DNA from: JABDIY01 sp963803875
GTDB taxonomy: Bacteria > Actinomycetota > Acidimicrobiia > Acidimicrobiales > SZUA-35
Assembly: GCA_963803875.1 (NCBI GenBank)
Contig: CAWDOA010000011.1
Location: forward strand, 1-64,000
Length of the DNA stretch: 64,000 bases
Reading direction: 5' to 3'
Part shown: positions 36,017-45,564 of the stretch, piece by piece
How the letters are laid out: each line of letters starts with the position of its first letter
How positions within the stretch are numbered: the first letter of the stretch is position 1
The notes under the pieces: generated by a model
The model's database searches: none
What the model was told of the DNA's origin: nothing
Seen by the model: the letters and a program-made list of their open reading frames with translations, nothing else
Position numbers and translations under genes: made by a program

Positions 36017-37368
36017 CAACTGTGTCCTCCCACAATCCTGTTCGTCCCCAACTCCTTCTCCAAAAGGCACGACTTGCGGTCCATCCGCCGCCCACACCCT
36101 CGGGTGAGCGGGCCAGATACAACCGCCGCTACAGGGCGGCGCGCTCGATCGTCACCACGCTGCTGGGCCGCCTCACCAGCGATTTGTTCACCATCAAAGA
36201 GGACAACGACGTTGCCATCTACGGGCCAGGCGGCGGTCTCGAAGCAACGCTGACGGTTCTGGACCCACGCGCCTGGTGGCATCTGGCCACCGAGGGGTCT
36301 ATCGGGCTTGGACGGGGATACATCGAGGGTTGGTGGCAGAGCCAGGATCCGGATCTCGTCGTCCGGGTCGCTGCTCGCAACATGAAGGCTCTCGATGAGA
36401 TCCGCAACCGCATGGCCAACTTCACCAACCCGATCACCGACCGGATCTACAGACTCGCCCACACACCCGATCGATCGAAGAACCGCGAAGACATCGGCGC
36501 CCATTACGACCTGGGCAACAGCTTCTTTCAGTTGTTTCTCGACGACACGATGACCTACAGCAGCGCCGTTTTCGAGCGACCCGACCAAACTCTGGCAGAG
36601 GCCAGCAACGCCAAGTACGACCGATTGCTCTGCAAGCTCGGCGTGAGGCCCGGGATGGCACTCACCGAGATCGGCACCGGATGGGGCGGGATGGCACTGC
36701 GGGCAGCTACCGAGTTCGGTGCGACCGTGACAACAACCACGATCAGTCAGGAGCAGTACGCCGAGGCCAACCGTCGAGTCAAGTCGGCCGAAGCCCATGA
36801 ACTGATTTCACCTGACCAAGTCCGTCTGCTCGACCATGACTGGAGAGATCTGCGCAACGCCGTCGATCAACCGGCAGAACGGTTGGTGAGCGTCGAGATG
36901 ATCGAAGCCGTTGATTGGCGCGACTACCCCGAGTTCTTCAAGGCGATCGAAGCCAACACAACCGCCGACGGAATGGTCGGACTCCAGGCTATTTGTGTTC
37001 CAGATCGCAGGTATGAGCGAACCAAACACACCGAGGACTTCATCGCCCGATTCGTCTTCCCCGGTGGTTTCCTACCGTCGATTCGCAAGATCGCACAGGT
37101 CGTGAGTCGACATACTCATCTCCAGTTGCTCGATGTCGAAGACCTCGGCGCTCACTACGCCGAGACGTTGCGACGGTGGCGAGAGCGATTCGACAATCGA
37201 ATCGATGACCTGCACCAACTCGGTTTGGACGATCGTTTCATTCGCCTCTGGCGCTTCTACTTGGCCTACTGCGAGGCTGCCTTTGCCGAGCGACACTGCA
37301 CCGTGAACCAGATCGTTCTCGTGGGTCCGGACTGGCGACCGAATGGACTCGATCTACGTCCGGTGTAG
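36013..37368 (+). CDS. Cyclopropane-fatty-acid synthase-family methyltransferase
   Basis: 451 residues with an ATGA overlap to DUF1365. The N-terminal CFA-specific domain (ATEGSIGLGRGYIEGWW) precedes a SAM-dependent methyltransferase: AHYDLGNSFFQLFLDDTMTY, SAM motif I LTEIGTGWGGMALRAA, SVEMIEAV, FPGGFLPS, and the C-terminal FYLAYCEAAFAERHCTVNQIVL. It transfers a methylene or methyl group to double bonds of phospholipid acyl chains. With the FAD and DUF1365 partners the product may be something other than a plain cyclopropane, such as a branched or furan fatty acid. Confidence 0.93.
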   Translation: MTTVSSHNPVRPQLLLQKARLAVHPPPTPSGERARYNRRYRAARSIVTTLLGRLTSDLFTIKEDNDVAIYGPGGGLEATLTVLDPRAWWHLATEGSIGLGRGYIEGWWQSQDPDLVVRVAARNMKALDEIRNRMANFTNPITDRIYRLAHTPDRSKNREDIGAHYDLGNSFFQLFLDDTMTYSSAVFERPDQTLAEASNAKYDRLLCKLGVRPGMALTEIGTGWGGMALRAATEFGATVTTTTISQEQYAEANRRVKSAEAHELISPDQVRLLDHDWRDLRNAVDQPAERLVSVEMIEAVDWRDYPEFFKAIEANTTADGMVGLQAICVPDRRYERTKHTEDFIARFVFPGGFLPSIRKIAQVVSRHTHLQLLDVEDLGAHYAETLRRWRERFDNRIDDLHQLGLDDRFIRLWRFYLAYCEAAFAERHCTVNQIVLVGPDWRPNGLDLRPV

Positions 37369-37651
37369 AAGCAACGAAACAGCAGCGCAGGTTCGCCAAG
37401 TGCGGCAGTCTCACCTGACTTTCTCGACGACACCCCATTTCAGGAAGTGTCTTCGTTTGAGAGAAAGCGGGGAGCGATCCGGACCTTGCGAACCTGCGTT
37501 ACATCGATGATGCACGGCTTGGTTTGCGCCGTCAAGTATCTGCCATCAAACGGCTCGATCGCAGCCGAGGAATCCGTAGGCGACAACTTCATCTACCCTG
37601 GGTTTCTATGAACGATCCGCAGCGGCTCAGCACGAGTGAACACTCAACCTG

Positions 37652-38657
37652 ATGACACGATTGCGTTCCCCACTCGGCTCGATCACGAGCATCAAGACCA
37701 AGTGGTCCCTGGTGATCATCGCAGCCGTGGCGGTCACTGCCGGGGTGAGCCAACTTGGGGTTGCGCTGGGCTGGCCCGTCTGGATTCGGCCCATCGTTGC
37801 GGGAGCGTTGGCGCTGATCGCCGTGCAGTTCCTCGCCAAGGGCATGACATCGCCCCTCCGGGCCATGTCCGACCAAGCCCGGAAGGTCGCCGAAGGTGAC
37901 TTCGCCGGTCGCGTGTACCCCGACTCCCAGGACGAGATCGCCCGGCTCGCAGAGTCGTTGAATCACATGGCAGAGCAGCTGGCAGAGGTCGACCGGCAAC
38001 AGCGGGAGTTCATTGCCAACGCCTCACACGAACTTCGAACTCCTGTCGGCGCAATCCAGACTCAACTGGAAGACATCGTTGATCGGGTCGCTGAGCCAAC
38101 GCCCGAGGTTCTCCACCGTCTACTGCAGCAGGCCCAACACCTCGGTGGTCTGGTGGGCCAGCTGCTCGATCTGTCCAGGCTCGAGGCAACGCAGACAAAG
38201 CCCCAGCGGGAGCTCGTTGCCGGCGGCGTGGTCCTCAAGCAGATCGTTCACGAAGCCCAACTTCTCCACCCGGGAGCTCAGATAGAGCTCACACTCTCGG
38301 GTCCGCTAGGAGTCTCCGCCGACGAGAACCTCCTTCACCAGTTGTTCACGAACCTCGTCTTGAACGCTCTGCGATTCGCACCGGTCGGGTCGCCGATTTC
38401 TGTCACCGGCTCTGGTGACGGAGAAAACGTGACGATCCGTGTGACCGATCAGGGGCCGGGCATCCCGCCAGAGCTGAGAGTCGCGGGTCTTCGAGCGCTT
38501 CTGGCAGGTCGATGGGAGCGGGCCTACCGGCGGCGGCGGGGCTGGCCTTGGGCTGGCGATCTGCAAGCGAATCGTGGAGCTTCACGACGGCGAGATCTCG
38601 ATCCATTCGAACCGGCCCACGGGGACCACGGTCCAGGTGCAGCTCCGGGCGTACTGA
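37652..38657 (+). CDS. HAMP-containing sensor histidine kinase (frameshift near 38482)
   Basis: About 334 residues after joining frames. Two membrane helices (WSLVIIAAVAVTAGVSQLGVAL, WIRPIVAGALALIAVQFLA) enclose almost no sensor loop. HAMP follows, then HisKA with FIANASHELRTPVGAIQT, and HATPase with NLVLNALRFAP (N box) and DQGPGIP (G1). The G2 region GAGLGLAICKRIVELHDG lies in the next frame after a one-base surplus at about 38480-38484, and the true stop is at 38655. It abuts ispH tail to tail. There is no response regulator next to it. A 14-codon ORF from 37608 ends overlapping its ATG (TGATG). Confidence 0.85.
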
Positions 38658-39698
38658 CTAGAGCTTCAACAGCACCTCGGTTGCGTTGATTCGCCGGTCC
38701 TCCAGAGGCGGCCTGACGTCGAGATCGCCTCCGAGGCCGACAGTCGTTGCCACGTCAAGGGCACCGAGAAGGTCACGGATATCTCGAGGCGGCGCAAAAT
38801 ACTCGTCCTCTTCGGTAATGCGAACCTCGTCAACGCCGTCCGTCGGATCAAGCGAGCAGATCACGGCCGCAACCACATCATCTGGAGCCGACGCCCCCGC
38901 AGTCACCCCCACCGTTCCCGAGAGATCTTCGGGGAGTTCATCGGGACCGTTGATCCTGTAGACCCGGCTGCAGCCCGCCTCGCTGGCAAGTTTGGCGAGA
39001 GCATTGGTATTCGAAGAGTTTGCAGAGCCGATCACCACGATCGCATCACACTTGTCGGCGATTGCGGTGAGCGCCGATTGGCGGTTGGTTGTTGCAAAGC
39101 ACAGGTCCGATCGACCTGGCTGCCACAGATCGGGGAACCGTTCCTTGGCCGCCTCAGCCACCTCGCTCCACTCCCGGTGACTCAGCGTGGTTTGTGCCAG
39201 CAATGCCGTCGGCTCGTCGAAGTCGGGTAGGGCTGCCACTTCCTCCACCGATTCGACCCGGCTTATCGACGTCGGTGCGACCGCCATCGTGCCCATGGCC
39301 TCTTCGTGGCCCTCGTGACCCACGTAGATGATGCGGAAGCCCTTGTTGGCTCGAACCTTCACCTCGTGGTGGACCTTGGTAACGAGCGGACACACCGCAT
39401 TGACCACATACGAACCGCGCTCCTGAGCCGCGGCAACAACCTCGGGAGCGCTGCCGTGGGCGCTCAACATGATCGGCCGACCTTCGGGTACCTCCGCAAT
39501 ATCGTCAACGAAGACGACACCCCGTTCCACGAAACGATCGACGACGAGTTTGTTGTGGACGATCTCGTGGTAGCAGTACACCGGCGGCTCGAAGGCTCGG
39601 ACCATCCACGCCAGAGCCTTGATTGCCATTTCGACACCGGCGCAAAAACCGCGCGGAGCGCACAGCAGAACCTTGTCGACGCCGACGGCACCATCCAT
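38658..39698 (-). CDS. ispH: 4-hydroxy-3-methylbut-2-enyl diphosphate reductase IspH
   Basis: 346 residues from ATG 39698. Last enzyme of the MEP isoprenoid pathway, making IPP and DMAPP. The three iron-sulfur Cys are present: PRGFCAGV, VNAVCPLVTKVH and CFATTNRQSA context. YHEIVHN, SAHG and the proton-donor TTLS segment are also visible. C-terminal extension (after ASAPDDV...) is actinobacterial-like and acidic. Start choice: MDGAVGVDKVLLCAPRGFCAG is closest to the family; an in-frame upstream start at 39731 exists. Confidence 0.95.
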   Translation of the reverse strand: MDGAVGVDKVLLCAPRGFCAGVEMAIKALAWMVRAFEPPVYCYHEIVHNKLVVDRFVERGVVFVDDIAEVPEGRPIMLSAHGSAPEVVAAAQERGSYVVNAVCPLVTKVHHEVKVRANKGFRIIYVGHEGHEEAMGTMAVAPTSISRVESVEEVAALPDFDEPTALLAQTTLSHREWSEVAEAAKERFPDLWQPGRSDLCFATTNRQSALTAIADKCDAIVVIGSANSSNTNALAKLASEAGCSRVYRINGPDELPEDLSGTVGVTAGASAPDDVVAAVICSLDPTDGVDEVRITEEDEYFAPPRDIRDLLGALDVATTVGLGGDLDVRPPLEDRRINATEVLLKL

Positions 39699-39778
39699 TG
39701 CTCCAGCGTACCCAACCCCAGTTATGGACATCGGACCCGGTGCTAACGTGACGGGAAGTTCACCACGAGAAGGCTGCG

Positions 39779-40327
39779 ATGTCCACCGAGATCACGATCG
39801 ACGACCACGGACGGCCAGAGCCCCCAACCTCGGGCGACGAAGCTGCGGCGCTGTTCGGCTTCCTCGACTATCAACGCGCCACGCTGCGGTGGAAGTGCAG
39901 CGGTATCGACGCCGAAGGACTGCGAACCTCCGTTGCGGCTTCCGATCTGACCCTCGGCGGCCTCGTCAAACACATGGCCCTGGTGGAGGATGGGTGGTTT
40001 CGGAGACGGCTGTTCGACCAGGATCAGATCCCACCGTGGTCTGAGGTCGACTGGGACGCCGACCCGGACTGGGAGTTTCACTCCGCTGCCCACGACTCAC
40101 CGGAGAAGCTCTTGGCGTTGTGGGAGGACGCGGTGGACAACTCACGGAAGCTCGCTGCGACGGCAATGGCTGATGGCGGCCTCGATCATCCCGCGGCGGT
40201 CTCGTGGCCCGACGGCCGCACCCCCAACCTTCGCTGGATCGTGCTTCACATGATCGAGGAGTACGCCCGTCACGTAGGTCATGCCGACCTGATTCGTGAA
40301 GTGGTCGATGGCAGCACCGGCGAATAA
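39779..40327 (+). CDS. DinB/DUF664-family putative metal-dependent transferase
   Basis: 182 residues. Four-helix DinB fold with the metal-binding His pattern: LGGLVKHMALVEDGWFRR, and C-terminal IVLHMIEEYARHVGHADLIRE. DUF664 members include mycothiol-dependent enzymes in actinobacteria, so a thiol-transferase or detoxification role is possible. The substrate is unknown. It is monocistronic and divergent from ispH over 80 bp. Confidence 0.88.
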   Translation: MSTEITIDDHGRPEPPTSGDEAAALFGFLDYQRATLRWKCSGIDAEGLRTSVAASDLTLGGLVKHMALVEDGWFRRRLFDQDQIPPWSEVDWDADPDWEFHSAAHDSPEKLLALWEDAVDNSRKLAATAMADGGLDHPAAVSWPDGRTPNLRWIVLHMIEEYARHVGHADLIREVVDGSTGE

Positions 40328-40398
40328 CGCCGACAGCTCAGAACGCGCAACGGATTGGATAGGGACAGGGAGGCGCCCGACACGAGGCGTGCTCCGAC

Positions 40399-41094
40399 CT
40401 AGAGCCCGACCCTCTGCTGGGCGGTGTCGAACAGTTCCTGAATGCTGCGCTGAAGTTCAGCGCTGAGCCGCCGAACCTCGCTTCGTTTCACCCTCTCGCC
40501 CGTCTCCCGCTGGGTCGGACAGATCGGCGTGCCCACCACGATCGACATGCGCGTGGGTCGGGGCAACTTCTGACCTTTGGGCCATGATCGTTCGCCCCCA
40601 CCGATCCCGACCGGCACCAGCGGGACCCCGGCACGGGCGGCTATGAACGCGGCACCGTCCTTGAGCGGCTGGACCTCGGGACCCGAATGGCGGGTGGACT
40701 CGGGAAAAACCACCAACGGTTCGCCGGACCGAAGCACATCTTCGGCGAGCCGCATGGCTTCGCGATCGGTACTCGATCGTTCCACCGGGAAACCGCCGGT
40801 GGAGCGGAGAAACCAACCGAGCCCGGGTGTGGCGAAGTATGACTCTGCACCCATGAACCGGAACATCGTTCGAGGTGGAACAACAGCGACAACCGCGGTA
40901 TCGATGATCGAACGATGAGCACCGGGTGCGACAACGTAGCCGCCGGTTGCCGGCAGGTTTTCCCTTCCTTCGATGCTCAGACGCAGGAAAAGCCGCGAGA
41001 AGCCACGAAGGATCGTGCTGAGTACCCGGAAGAAAATGCGGTGAACACGAGAAATGGACGCCGGGTTTGATCCTTGGGCCAAGGTGTCGCTCAC
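40399..41094 (-). CDS. plsC: 1-acyl-glycerol-3-phosphate acyltransferase (PlsC-like)
   Basis: 231 residues. Acyltransferase motif I is HRSIID (HX4D), motif III VVFPESTRHSG, and motif IV LVPVGIGGGE. A hydrophobic, basic N-terminal region can bind the membrane. It adds the second acyl chain in phospholipid synthesis. Its start overlaps the cmk stop, so it is the last gene of the scpA-to-plsC operon. Paralogues are common, so the exact acceptor is inferred. Confidence 0.9.
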   Translation of the reverse strand: MSDTLAQGSNPASISRVHRIFFRVLSTILRGFSRLFLRLSIEGRENLPATGGYVVAPGAHRSIIDTAVVAVVPPRTMFRFMGAESYFATPGLGWFLRSTGGFPVERSSTDREAMRLAEDVLRSGEPLVVFPESTRHSGPEVQPLKDGAAFIAARAGVPLVPVGIGGGERSWPKGQKLPRPTRMSIVVGTPICPTQRETGERVKRSEVRRLSAELQRSIQELFDTAQQRVGL

Positions 41095-41789
41095 TGATCG
41101 TGTGCTGAAGCCTGGGCTTGCTCGAGCAGATGTTCCAACACGTCAAGGACCTCGTCGATCGTGAGGTAGGTGGTATCCACTTCGAGTGCACCGTCAGCCC
41201 GCCGGAGCGGGTCGGTTTCGCGATTCTGATCGAACGCGTCACGGCGAGCGATATCGGCAGCGACGGTGTCGTAGTCGAGATCGGTGACTTCACCGGCCCG
41301 CCGGGCTGCCCGTACCTCGGGGCTGGCGTTCAAATAGACGATCAACGTCGCATCGGGAAAGACCACGGTTCCGATATCCCGACCTTCCAGCACTCCCCCG
41401 CCCCGACGCCGAGCCCACTCTCGTTGTCGACTCACGAGCTCGGCGCGAACACCCGGATGGGCGGCAACGCTCGACACCGCCCGAGTGACCTCAGGACCGC
41501 GGATCTGCGTCGTGGCATCCACCATGTTCACAAGCACTGTGCCATCGACCTCCATACGAAGATCAATGTCCCGAGCGACTGCCGTCGCTTCCTCGGCATC
41601 GACCGGGTCGATTCCCGCTGCGATGCAGGCAAAGGTCACAGCCCGGTACATGGCTCCCGTATCGAGATAGGGGAGGCCTACCCGTTGGGCCAGGCTCTTG
41701 GCGACGGTGCTCTTTCCCGAACCTGCCGGGCCATCGATCGCCACGATCACCATCTCGTCCGGATCCGCCCTGGCTTCCAGTTCATTCAT
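41091..41789 (-). CDS. cmk: Cytidylate kinase
   Basis: 232 residues from ATG 41789; MVIVAIDGPAGSGKS at 41753 is an alternative. P-loop DGPAGSGKST, CMP-binding LDTGAMYRAVTFAC, RGPEVTRAVSSVAAHPGVR, and GGGVLEGRDIGTVVFPDA match CMP kinases. It phosphorylates CMP and dCMP. It is located between tyrA and plsC. In many actinobacteria cmk precedes der, but here der is 10 kb away. Confidence 0.95.
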   Translation of the reverse strand: MNELEARADPDEMVIVAIDGPAGSGKSTVAKSLAQRVGLPYLDTGAMYRAVTFACIAAGIDPVDAEEATAVARDIDLRMEVDGTVLVNMVDATTQIRGPEVTRAVSSVAAHPGVRAELVSRQREWARRRGGGVLEGRDIGTVVFPDATLIVYLNASPEVRAARRAGEVTDLDYDTVAADIARRDAFDQNRETDPLRRADGALEVDTTYLTIDEVLDVLEHLLEQAQASAHDQ

Positions 41790-41814
41790 CCCATGTCTCC
41801 TTGCCCCGGTCCGA

Positions 41815-42897
41815 TCAATCGAGGGACCGCACAGTTGGACGGTATCCCTTGGCAACCAATCCGCCGACCAGCAGATCGCGGGCGCTCAGGTCGGTGAGGA
41901 GGATCATGACTCCCCGTCGGCCTTCTCCGGAATGGGTGAGTTCGAGATCGTGGATGTTCACGTCGAGTTCGGTCGCCAACGTAGCGATAGCGGCGATTTC
42001 TCCGGGGCGGTCAGGAATGGGAATCGCGAATTCCACCAGCTGATCGCTCGGCTGAATTCCGGTGGGCAGATTGATGCGAGCGACCCGAGCCCGTTCCAGG
42101 GTTGCCAGAACTTCGTCTGACCTTCCGGCACCAACCGCCTCTCGTATTGCTCCAAGGCGGGAGATCAACGCGTCAAGGCCGGCCGTGATTGACGGCGTGT
42201 TGGACGAGATGATGTCTGGCCATATCGACGGCCGACCGGCGGAGATTCTTGTCATATCGCGGAACCCGCCGGCTGCAAGGCGAAGTAAGGCTCGATGCTC
42301 AACCGAGGACTCGTCAGCCAGGGTCATCAGTGCCGCGGCAGTCAGGTGCGGAACATGCGAAACCTGGGCGACCATCTGGTCGTGTTTGTCAGCCGGCATC
42401 GTGAGCACTTCAGCGCCAAGCCCTCTCACCACACTTCGAACGGTGGCGAAGATGTGTGCCTCCGTGTCAGGCCGGGGCGTGAGCACCCACGTGGCCCCGC
42501 CAAAGAGGTCTGGGTTCGCTCCGGCGATTCCGTCTTGCTCCGAACCGGCCATTGGGTGACCGCCGACGAACCGTTCATTGGTGACTGCACTCACCACCTC
42601 CAGCTTGGTGGAGCCCACATCGGTGACGACCCCGCCGCAGACGGCGAGCGCATTTTCGGCTACCGCAGGAATCGCTCCCACCGGAACCGCACAAAACACG
42701 ATTGTCGCGTCAGGGTCGGGCCCCTCAGCGTGGGCGTAGCCCTTCTCGAGTGCGATACGAACCGAGTCCGGTTCAGCATCGGTGACCGACACATGCCAGC
42801 CGCGTTGCGACAGAGCCGCTGCCAAGGATCCACCGATCAGACCACAGCCGATGACCCATGCTCTACCCGGGGGGGCGGCGGCCGGAATATCGGTCAC
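41815..42897 (-). CDS. tyrA: Prephenate dehydrogenase with C-terminal ACT-like domain
   Basis: 360 residues. NAD-binding motif IGCGLIGGSLAAAL, catalytic-region HPMAGSEQDGI, and SHVPHLTAAALM helix are typical of TyrA. The last 80 residues or so (VEFAIPIPDRPGEIAAIATL, DVNIHDLELTHS) form an ACT domain that probably gives tyrosine feedback. Its ATG overlaps the aroH stop (ATGA), placing chorismate mutase and prephenate dehydrogenase in one coupled pair. Confidence 0.94.
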   Translation of the reverse strand: MTDIPAAAPPGRAWVIGCGLIGGSLAAALSQRGWHVSVTDAEPDSVRIALEKGYAHAEGPDPDATIVFCAVPVGAIPAVAENALAVCGGVVTDVGSTKLEVVSAVTNERFVGGHPMAGSEQDGIAGANPDLFGGATWVLTPRPDTEAHIFATVRSVVRGLGAEVLTMPADKHDQMVAQVSHVPHLTAAALMTLADESSVEHRALLRLAAGGFRDMTRISAGRPSIWPDIISSNTPSITAGLDALISRLGAIREAVGAGRSDEVLATLERARVARINLPTGIQPSDQLVEFAIPIPDRPGEIAAIATLATELDVNIHDLELTHSGEGRRGVMILLTDLSARDLLVGGLVAKGYRPTVRSLD

Positions 42898-43271
42898 AGC
42901 TCATCACCGGGCAACGCCAAATCGGGTCGCAACGTTGTGGCCCCGCGCAGGAACACGTGTTTCAGTTCAGACCGCGCAAGGTCGCAGTCGAAATGGACCA
43001 TGACCCGCACACACCGTTCCAGCCCACCCTGCACGCTCATCTCCTGTGCACACAACAGGGGCACGTCGGTCAGCCCAAGCGCTCGGGCTGCCGCCGCCGG
43101 CGCGATAGCGACGAGGTCGGAAGTGGCCGTGAAGAAGATGCTCGTGAGGCAGTCGATGCCGATGTGGTTTCGCTCGAAGAGCTCAGTGAGCAGCCGGGTG
43201 GTGCGATCGATGATCTCTTCTTCGTTGTCGGCGTCGCAGGTGATCGCCCCGCGCAGCGCTCTGGTTGGCAT
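42894..43271 (-). CDS. aroH: AroH-class chorismate mutase
   Basis: 125 residues from ATG 43271 (MPTRALRGAITCDADNEEEI). It is the trimeric Bacillus-type fold: N-terminal LRGAITC with the active-site Arg, the LTSIFFTATSDLVAIAPA stretch, then PLLCAQEM and RCVRVMVHF. It converts chorismate to prephenate for the adjacent tyrA. It is read 12 bp after the rluB stop. A longer open frame upstream is part of rluB in a shifted frame, not of this gene. Confidence 0.92.
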   Translation of the reverse strand: MPTRALRGAITCDADNEEEIIDRTTRLLTELFERNHIGIDCLTSIFFTATSDLVAIAPAAAARALGLTDVPLLCAQEMSVQGGLERCVRVMVHFDCDLARSELKHVFLRGATTLRPDLALPGDEL

Positions 43272-43282
43272 GGGATCTGAAA

Positions 43283-44061
43283 CTATCGCTTTGGCAGCGG
43301 AGCAGGGTCTTTGACCGACTTCTGGAGAGCGAGCAGTTCCGCGCTGGAGAGCGTGCGCCATTCGCCCGGCTTGAGTTGATGGTCGACCAGGGGTCCGATC
43401 CGGGTCCGAACCAGTCGAACCACAGGATGCCCCACCGCGGCGCACATTCGTCTTACTTGACGGTTGCGGCCCTCGTGAATCGTGAGACGGACCAGCCCGT
43501 CGCTGACCAGACGCTGCTCGCGCCGGCGCTGTCACGCCGTCTTGGAGTTCAACTCCCTTTCGCAACATTCGAAGTGCACCCGGTTTGGGCGAACCTTCGA
43601 CGTGGGCCAGATACTCCTTTTCGACGCCGTGGGACGGATGGGTGAGCCGATGAGTCATTGCGCCATCGTTGGTGAGGAGGAGCAAACCCTCGGTGTCGAA
43701 GTCCAGCCGCCCGACGGGAAACACCCGGGGGTCGGACGGGAACGAGGCTGACCACGGTCGGTCGTCCCTGTGGATCATCGGACGTCGAGACGGTACCTGC
43801 TGGCTTGTTCAAGAGATACGTCACCGCATCAGGCATCACCGAAATCACTGCACCGTCGACCGAAATTTCGTCGCTGTCAGGATCGGCTTTGTCCCCCAGG
43901 GTCGCAACGCGGCCATTCACCGATACCCGGCCATCTCGAATCATGTCTTCCACAACCCGACGACTTGCTACGCCCGCCCTGGCGAGGACCTTTTGAAGCC
44001 GCTCGGGTCCAGTGGGTTCGTCGCCGAGCCCGGGAAGGCGAAACGGATCAGCGTCAGTCAC
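43283..44061 (-). CDS. rluB: Large-subunit pseudouridine synthase RluB family (two frameshifts)
   Basis: About 258 residues after joining three frames. The first has an S4 RNA-binding domain (ERLQKVLARAGVASRRVVED) and the start of the synthase (YLLNKPAGTVSTSDDPQGR). After a surplus C near 43739 comes PSDPRVFPVGRLDFDTEGLLL with the catalytic Asp. After a second surplus base near 43525 comes LVSDGLVRLTIHEGRNRQVR to the stop at 43283. It isomerises uridine in 23S rRNA. Its ATG overlaps the scpB end by 8 bp. The sequence conservation either side of each break argues for assembly error and not decay. Confidence 0.92.
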
Positions 44062-44679
44062 TGGCAGCAGGTTCCACCGGCTCGGCCATCAGCGTCTGTT
44101 CGAGCGCTTCCACGACATGGGCGGGCGGAACAAAGTCACCGAGTGGGGGTAGATCCCGAGCATTCGGAATGCCGAGCTTCTCGCAGAAGAGCTGAGTGGT
44201 TCCGAAGAGCACAGCCTGTCCGGGGCCTTCGTCGCGACCGATCTCCGCAACATAACCACGCTGGGACAGCGTCCGCAGCACACCATCGACGTTCACACCG
44301 CGAATAGCACTGATCTGAACTCGCGAAATCGGCTGCTTGTAGGCGATGATCGCCAGGGTCTCCATGGCCGCAGGCGACAACTTCTGGTTCTTGCCATCGG
44401 TTACGTGAGCCGGTGATCAGATCGGACAGATCGGGATGGCTTTGGAATCGCCATCCGCCGGCGACATAGGCAAGTTGAAATCCCCGGCCCTGATCCTCGT
44501 AGCTGTCGCTCAGCGCCACACAGATGGTTCGTACGGTTACTTCATCGGTTCCCAGTGAGTGAGGCCAGTTCGGCGTCGGGAATGGGGTCTGAGGCCACCA
44601 TGACCAGAGCTTCGATCCCGCGGCTCAACCCGGCCAGACGGTCCTCGTCGGTGAGGTCGATTGGTACCTGTTCGGTCAT
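44054..44679 (-). CDS. scpB: Segregation and condensation protein B (two frameshifts)
   Basis: About 207 residues from ATG 44679 (MTEQVPIDLTDEDRLAGL). The first frame shift is near 44559 (ELASL / LGTDEVTVRTICVAL) and the second near 44404 (SDLITGSR / VTDGKNQKLSPAAMETLAI). The winged-helix core IAYKQPISRVQISAIRGVNVDG and the C-terminal GQAVLFGTTQLFCEKLGI are characteristic of ScpB. Partner of ScpA and SMC in chromosome condensation. It lies 24 bp after scpA. Both shifts can be fixed by removing one base. Confidence 0.92.
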
Positions 44680-44703
44680 GACTGTTCGATTCCTGCCCTT
44701 TGG

Positions 44704-45549
44704 TTATCCGTCGTAGGTGTCGATGCCGGTAAGCGCCGCTTGGCGGTCGTCCTCGGAGCCAACCCATTCGACCCTGAGATCGCCGAGATGCCCGACTTGC
44801 TCGAGATCGACAGCACCCTGCTTGAAGAGTTCCAGCACCGCAAGAAATCGGACAACCACTTCCATGGTGTCGTCGGCAACGTGAGCCGTGAGCTCTTTGA
44901 ATGTCTTGGGTCCGCGCTGGGGAAGGGAACCCAGCATCTCGTTGATGGCATCGGAGACGCTGGCCTTGATGGCCGTTACGTGCTGCAAGCCCACGCTCGT
45001 GGCCGGCTTGGGCTGCATCGCCTTCATGAATGCGGAGTGGAGGTCGTGAGGCGTGGAGTTCTCGAGAAGATCTGGAGCCAGGCCGATGAAGTGTTCTTCG
45101 AGGCCGGCGATCCGCGGCCGTACCCGTGAGGCGTTTTCTGACATGCGAACCATGGCAGCTGCTGCGTCCTTGAAGGTCTTGGACTCGAGCAACCGAGAGA
45201 GCAGCAGATCGCGTTCTTCCCAGAGGGCGAATTCCTCGTCGAGATCGATGTCGACATCTTCGGGAAGCAGGCGCCGGACCTTCAGTTCGATGAGCGTGGC
45301 CGCGATGAGCAGGAACTCGGTGGCGACCTCGAGATCGCAGTTCTTCATTCGCTTCACTTCGGCGAGATATGCATCAACGATTTCGAACAGGGAAACCTCG
45401 TAGAGGTCGACCTTGTCGTTCAAGATCAGGTGCAGCAGGAGGTCGAACGGGCCCTCGAAACCGGCCGTCTCGACCTTCACGGACGGTCCGCTGGCGTGAG
45501 CGTTGCCTTCGGCCGTGGGAGAAAGAGCAGTCGATGTCACTGCGAACAT
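44704..45549 (-). CDS. scpA: Segregation and condensation protein A
   Basis: 281 residues from ATG 45549; GTG at 45480 (VKVETAGFEGPF) is a plausible shorter start. ScpA kleisin: ETAGFEGPFDLLLHLILNDK at the N-terminal domain, VATEFLLIAATLIELKVRRL, and a C-terminal winged helix (FLAVLELFKQGAVDLEQ). Bridges SMC heads. It leads the operon scpA-scpB-rluB-aroH-tyrA-cmk-plsC. The long open frame continuing to 46563 is antisense to trpS and is not real. Confidence 0.94.
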   Translation of the reverse strand: MFAVTSTALSPTAEGNAHASGPSVKVETAGFEGPFDLLLHLILNDKVDLYEVSLFEIVDAYLAEVKRMKNCDLEVATEFLLIAATLIELKVRRLLPEDVDIDLDEEFALWEERDLLLSRLLESKTFKDAAAAMVRMSENASRVRPRIAGLEEHFIGLAPDLLENSTPHDLHSAFMKAMQPKPATSVGLQHVTAIKASVSDAINEMLGSLPQRGPKTFKELTAHVADDTMEVVVRFLAVLELFKQGAVDLEQVGHLGDLRVEWVGSEDDRQAALTGIDTYDG

Positions 45550-45564
45550 CCTACGCTTCTCGAA

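Noticed and set aside
42894..43778. 294-residue fusion of pseudouridine synthase and chorismate mutase
   Set aside because: The upstream part is rluB read in one of its shifted frames; aroH has its own ATG at 43271.
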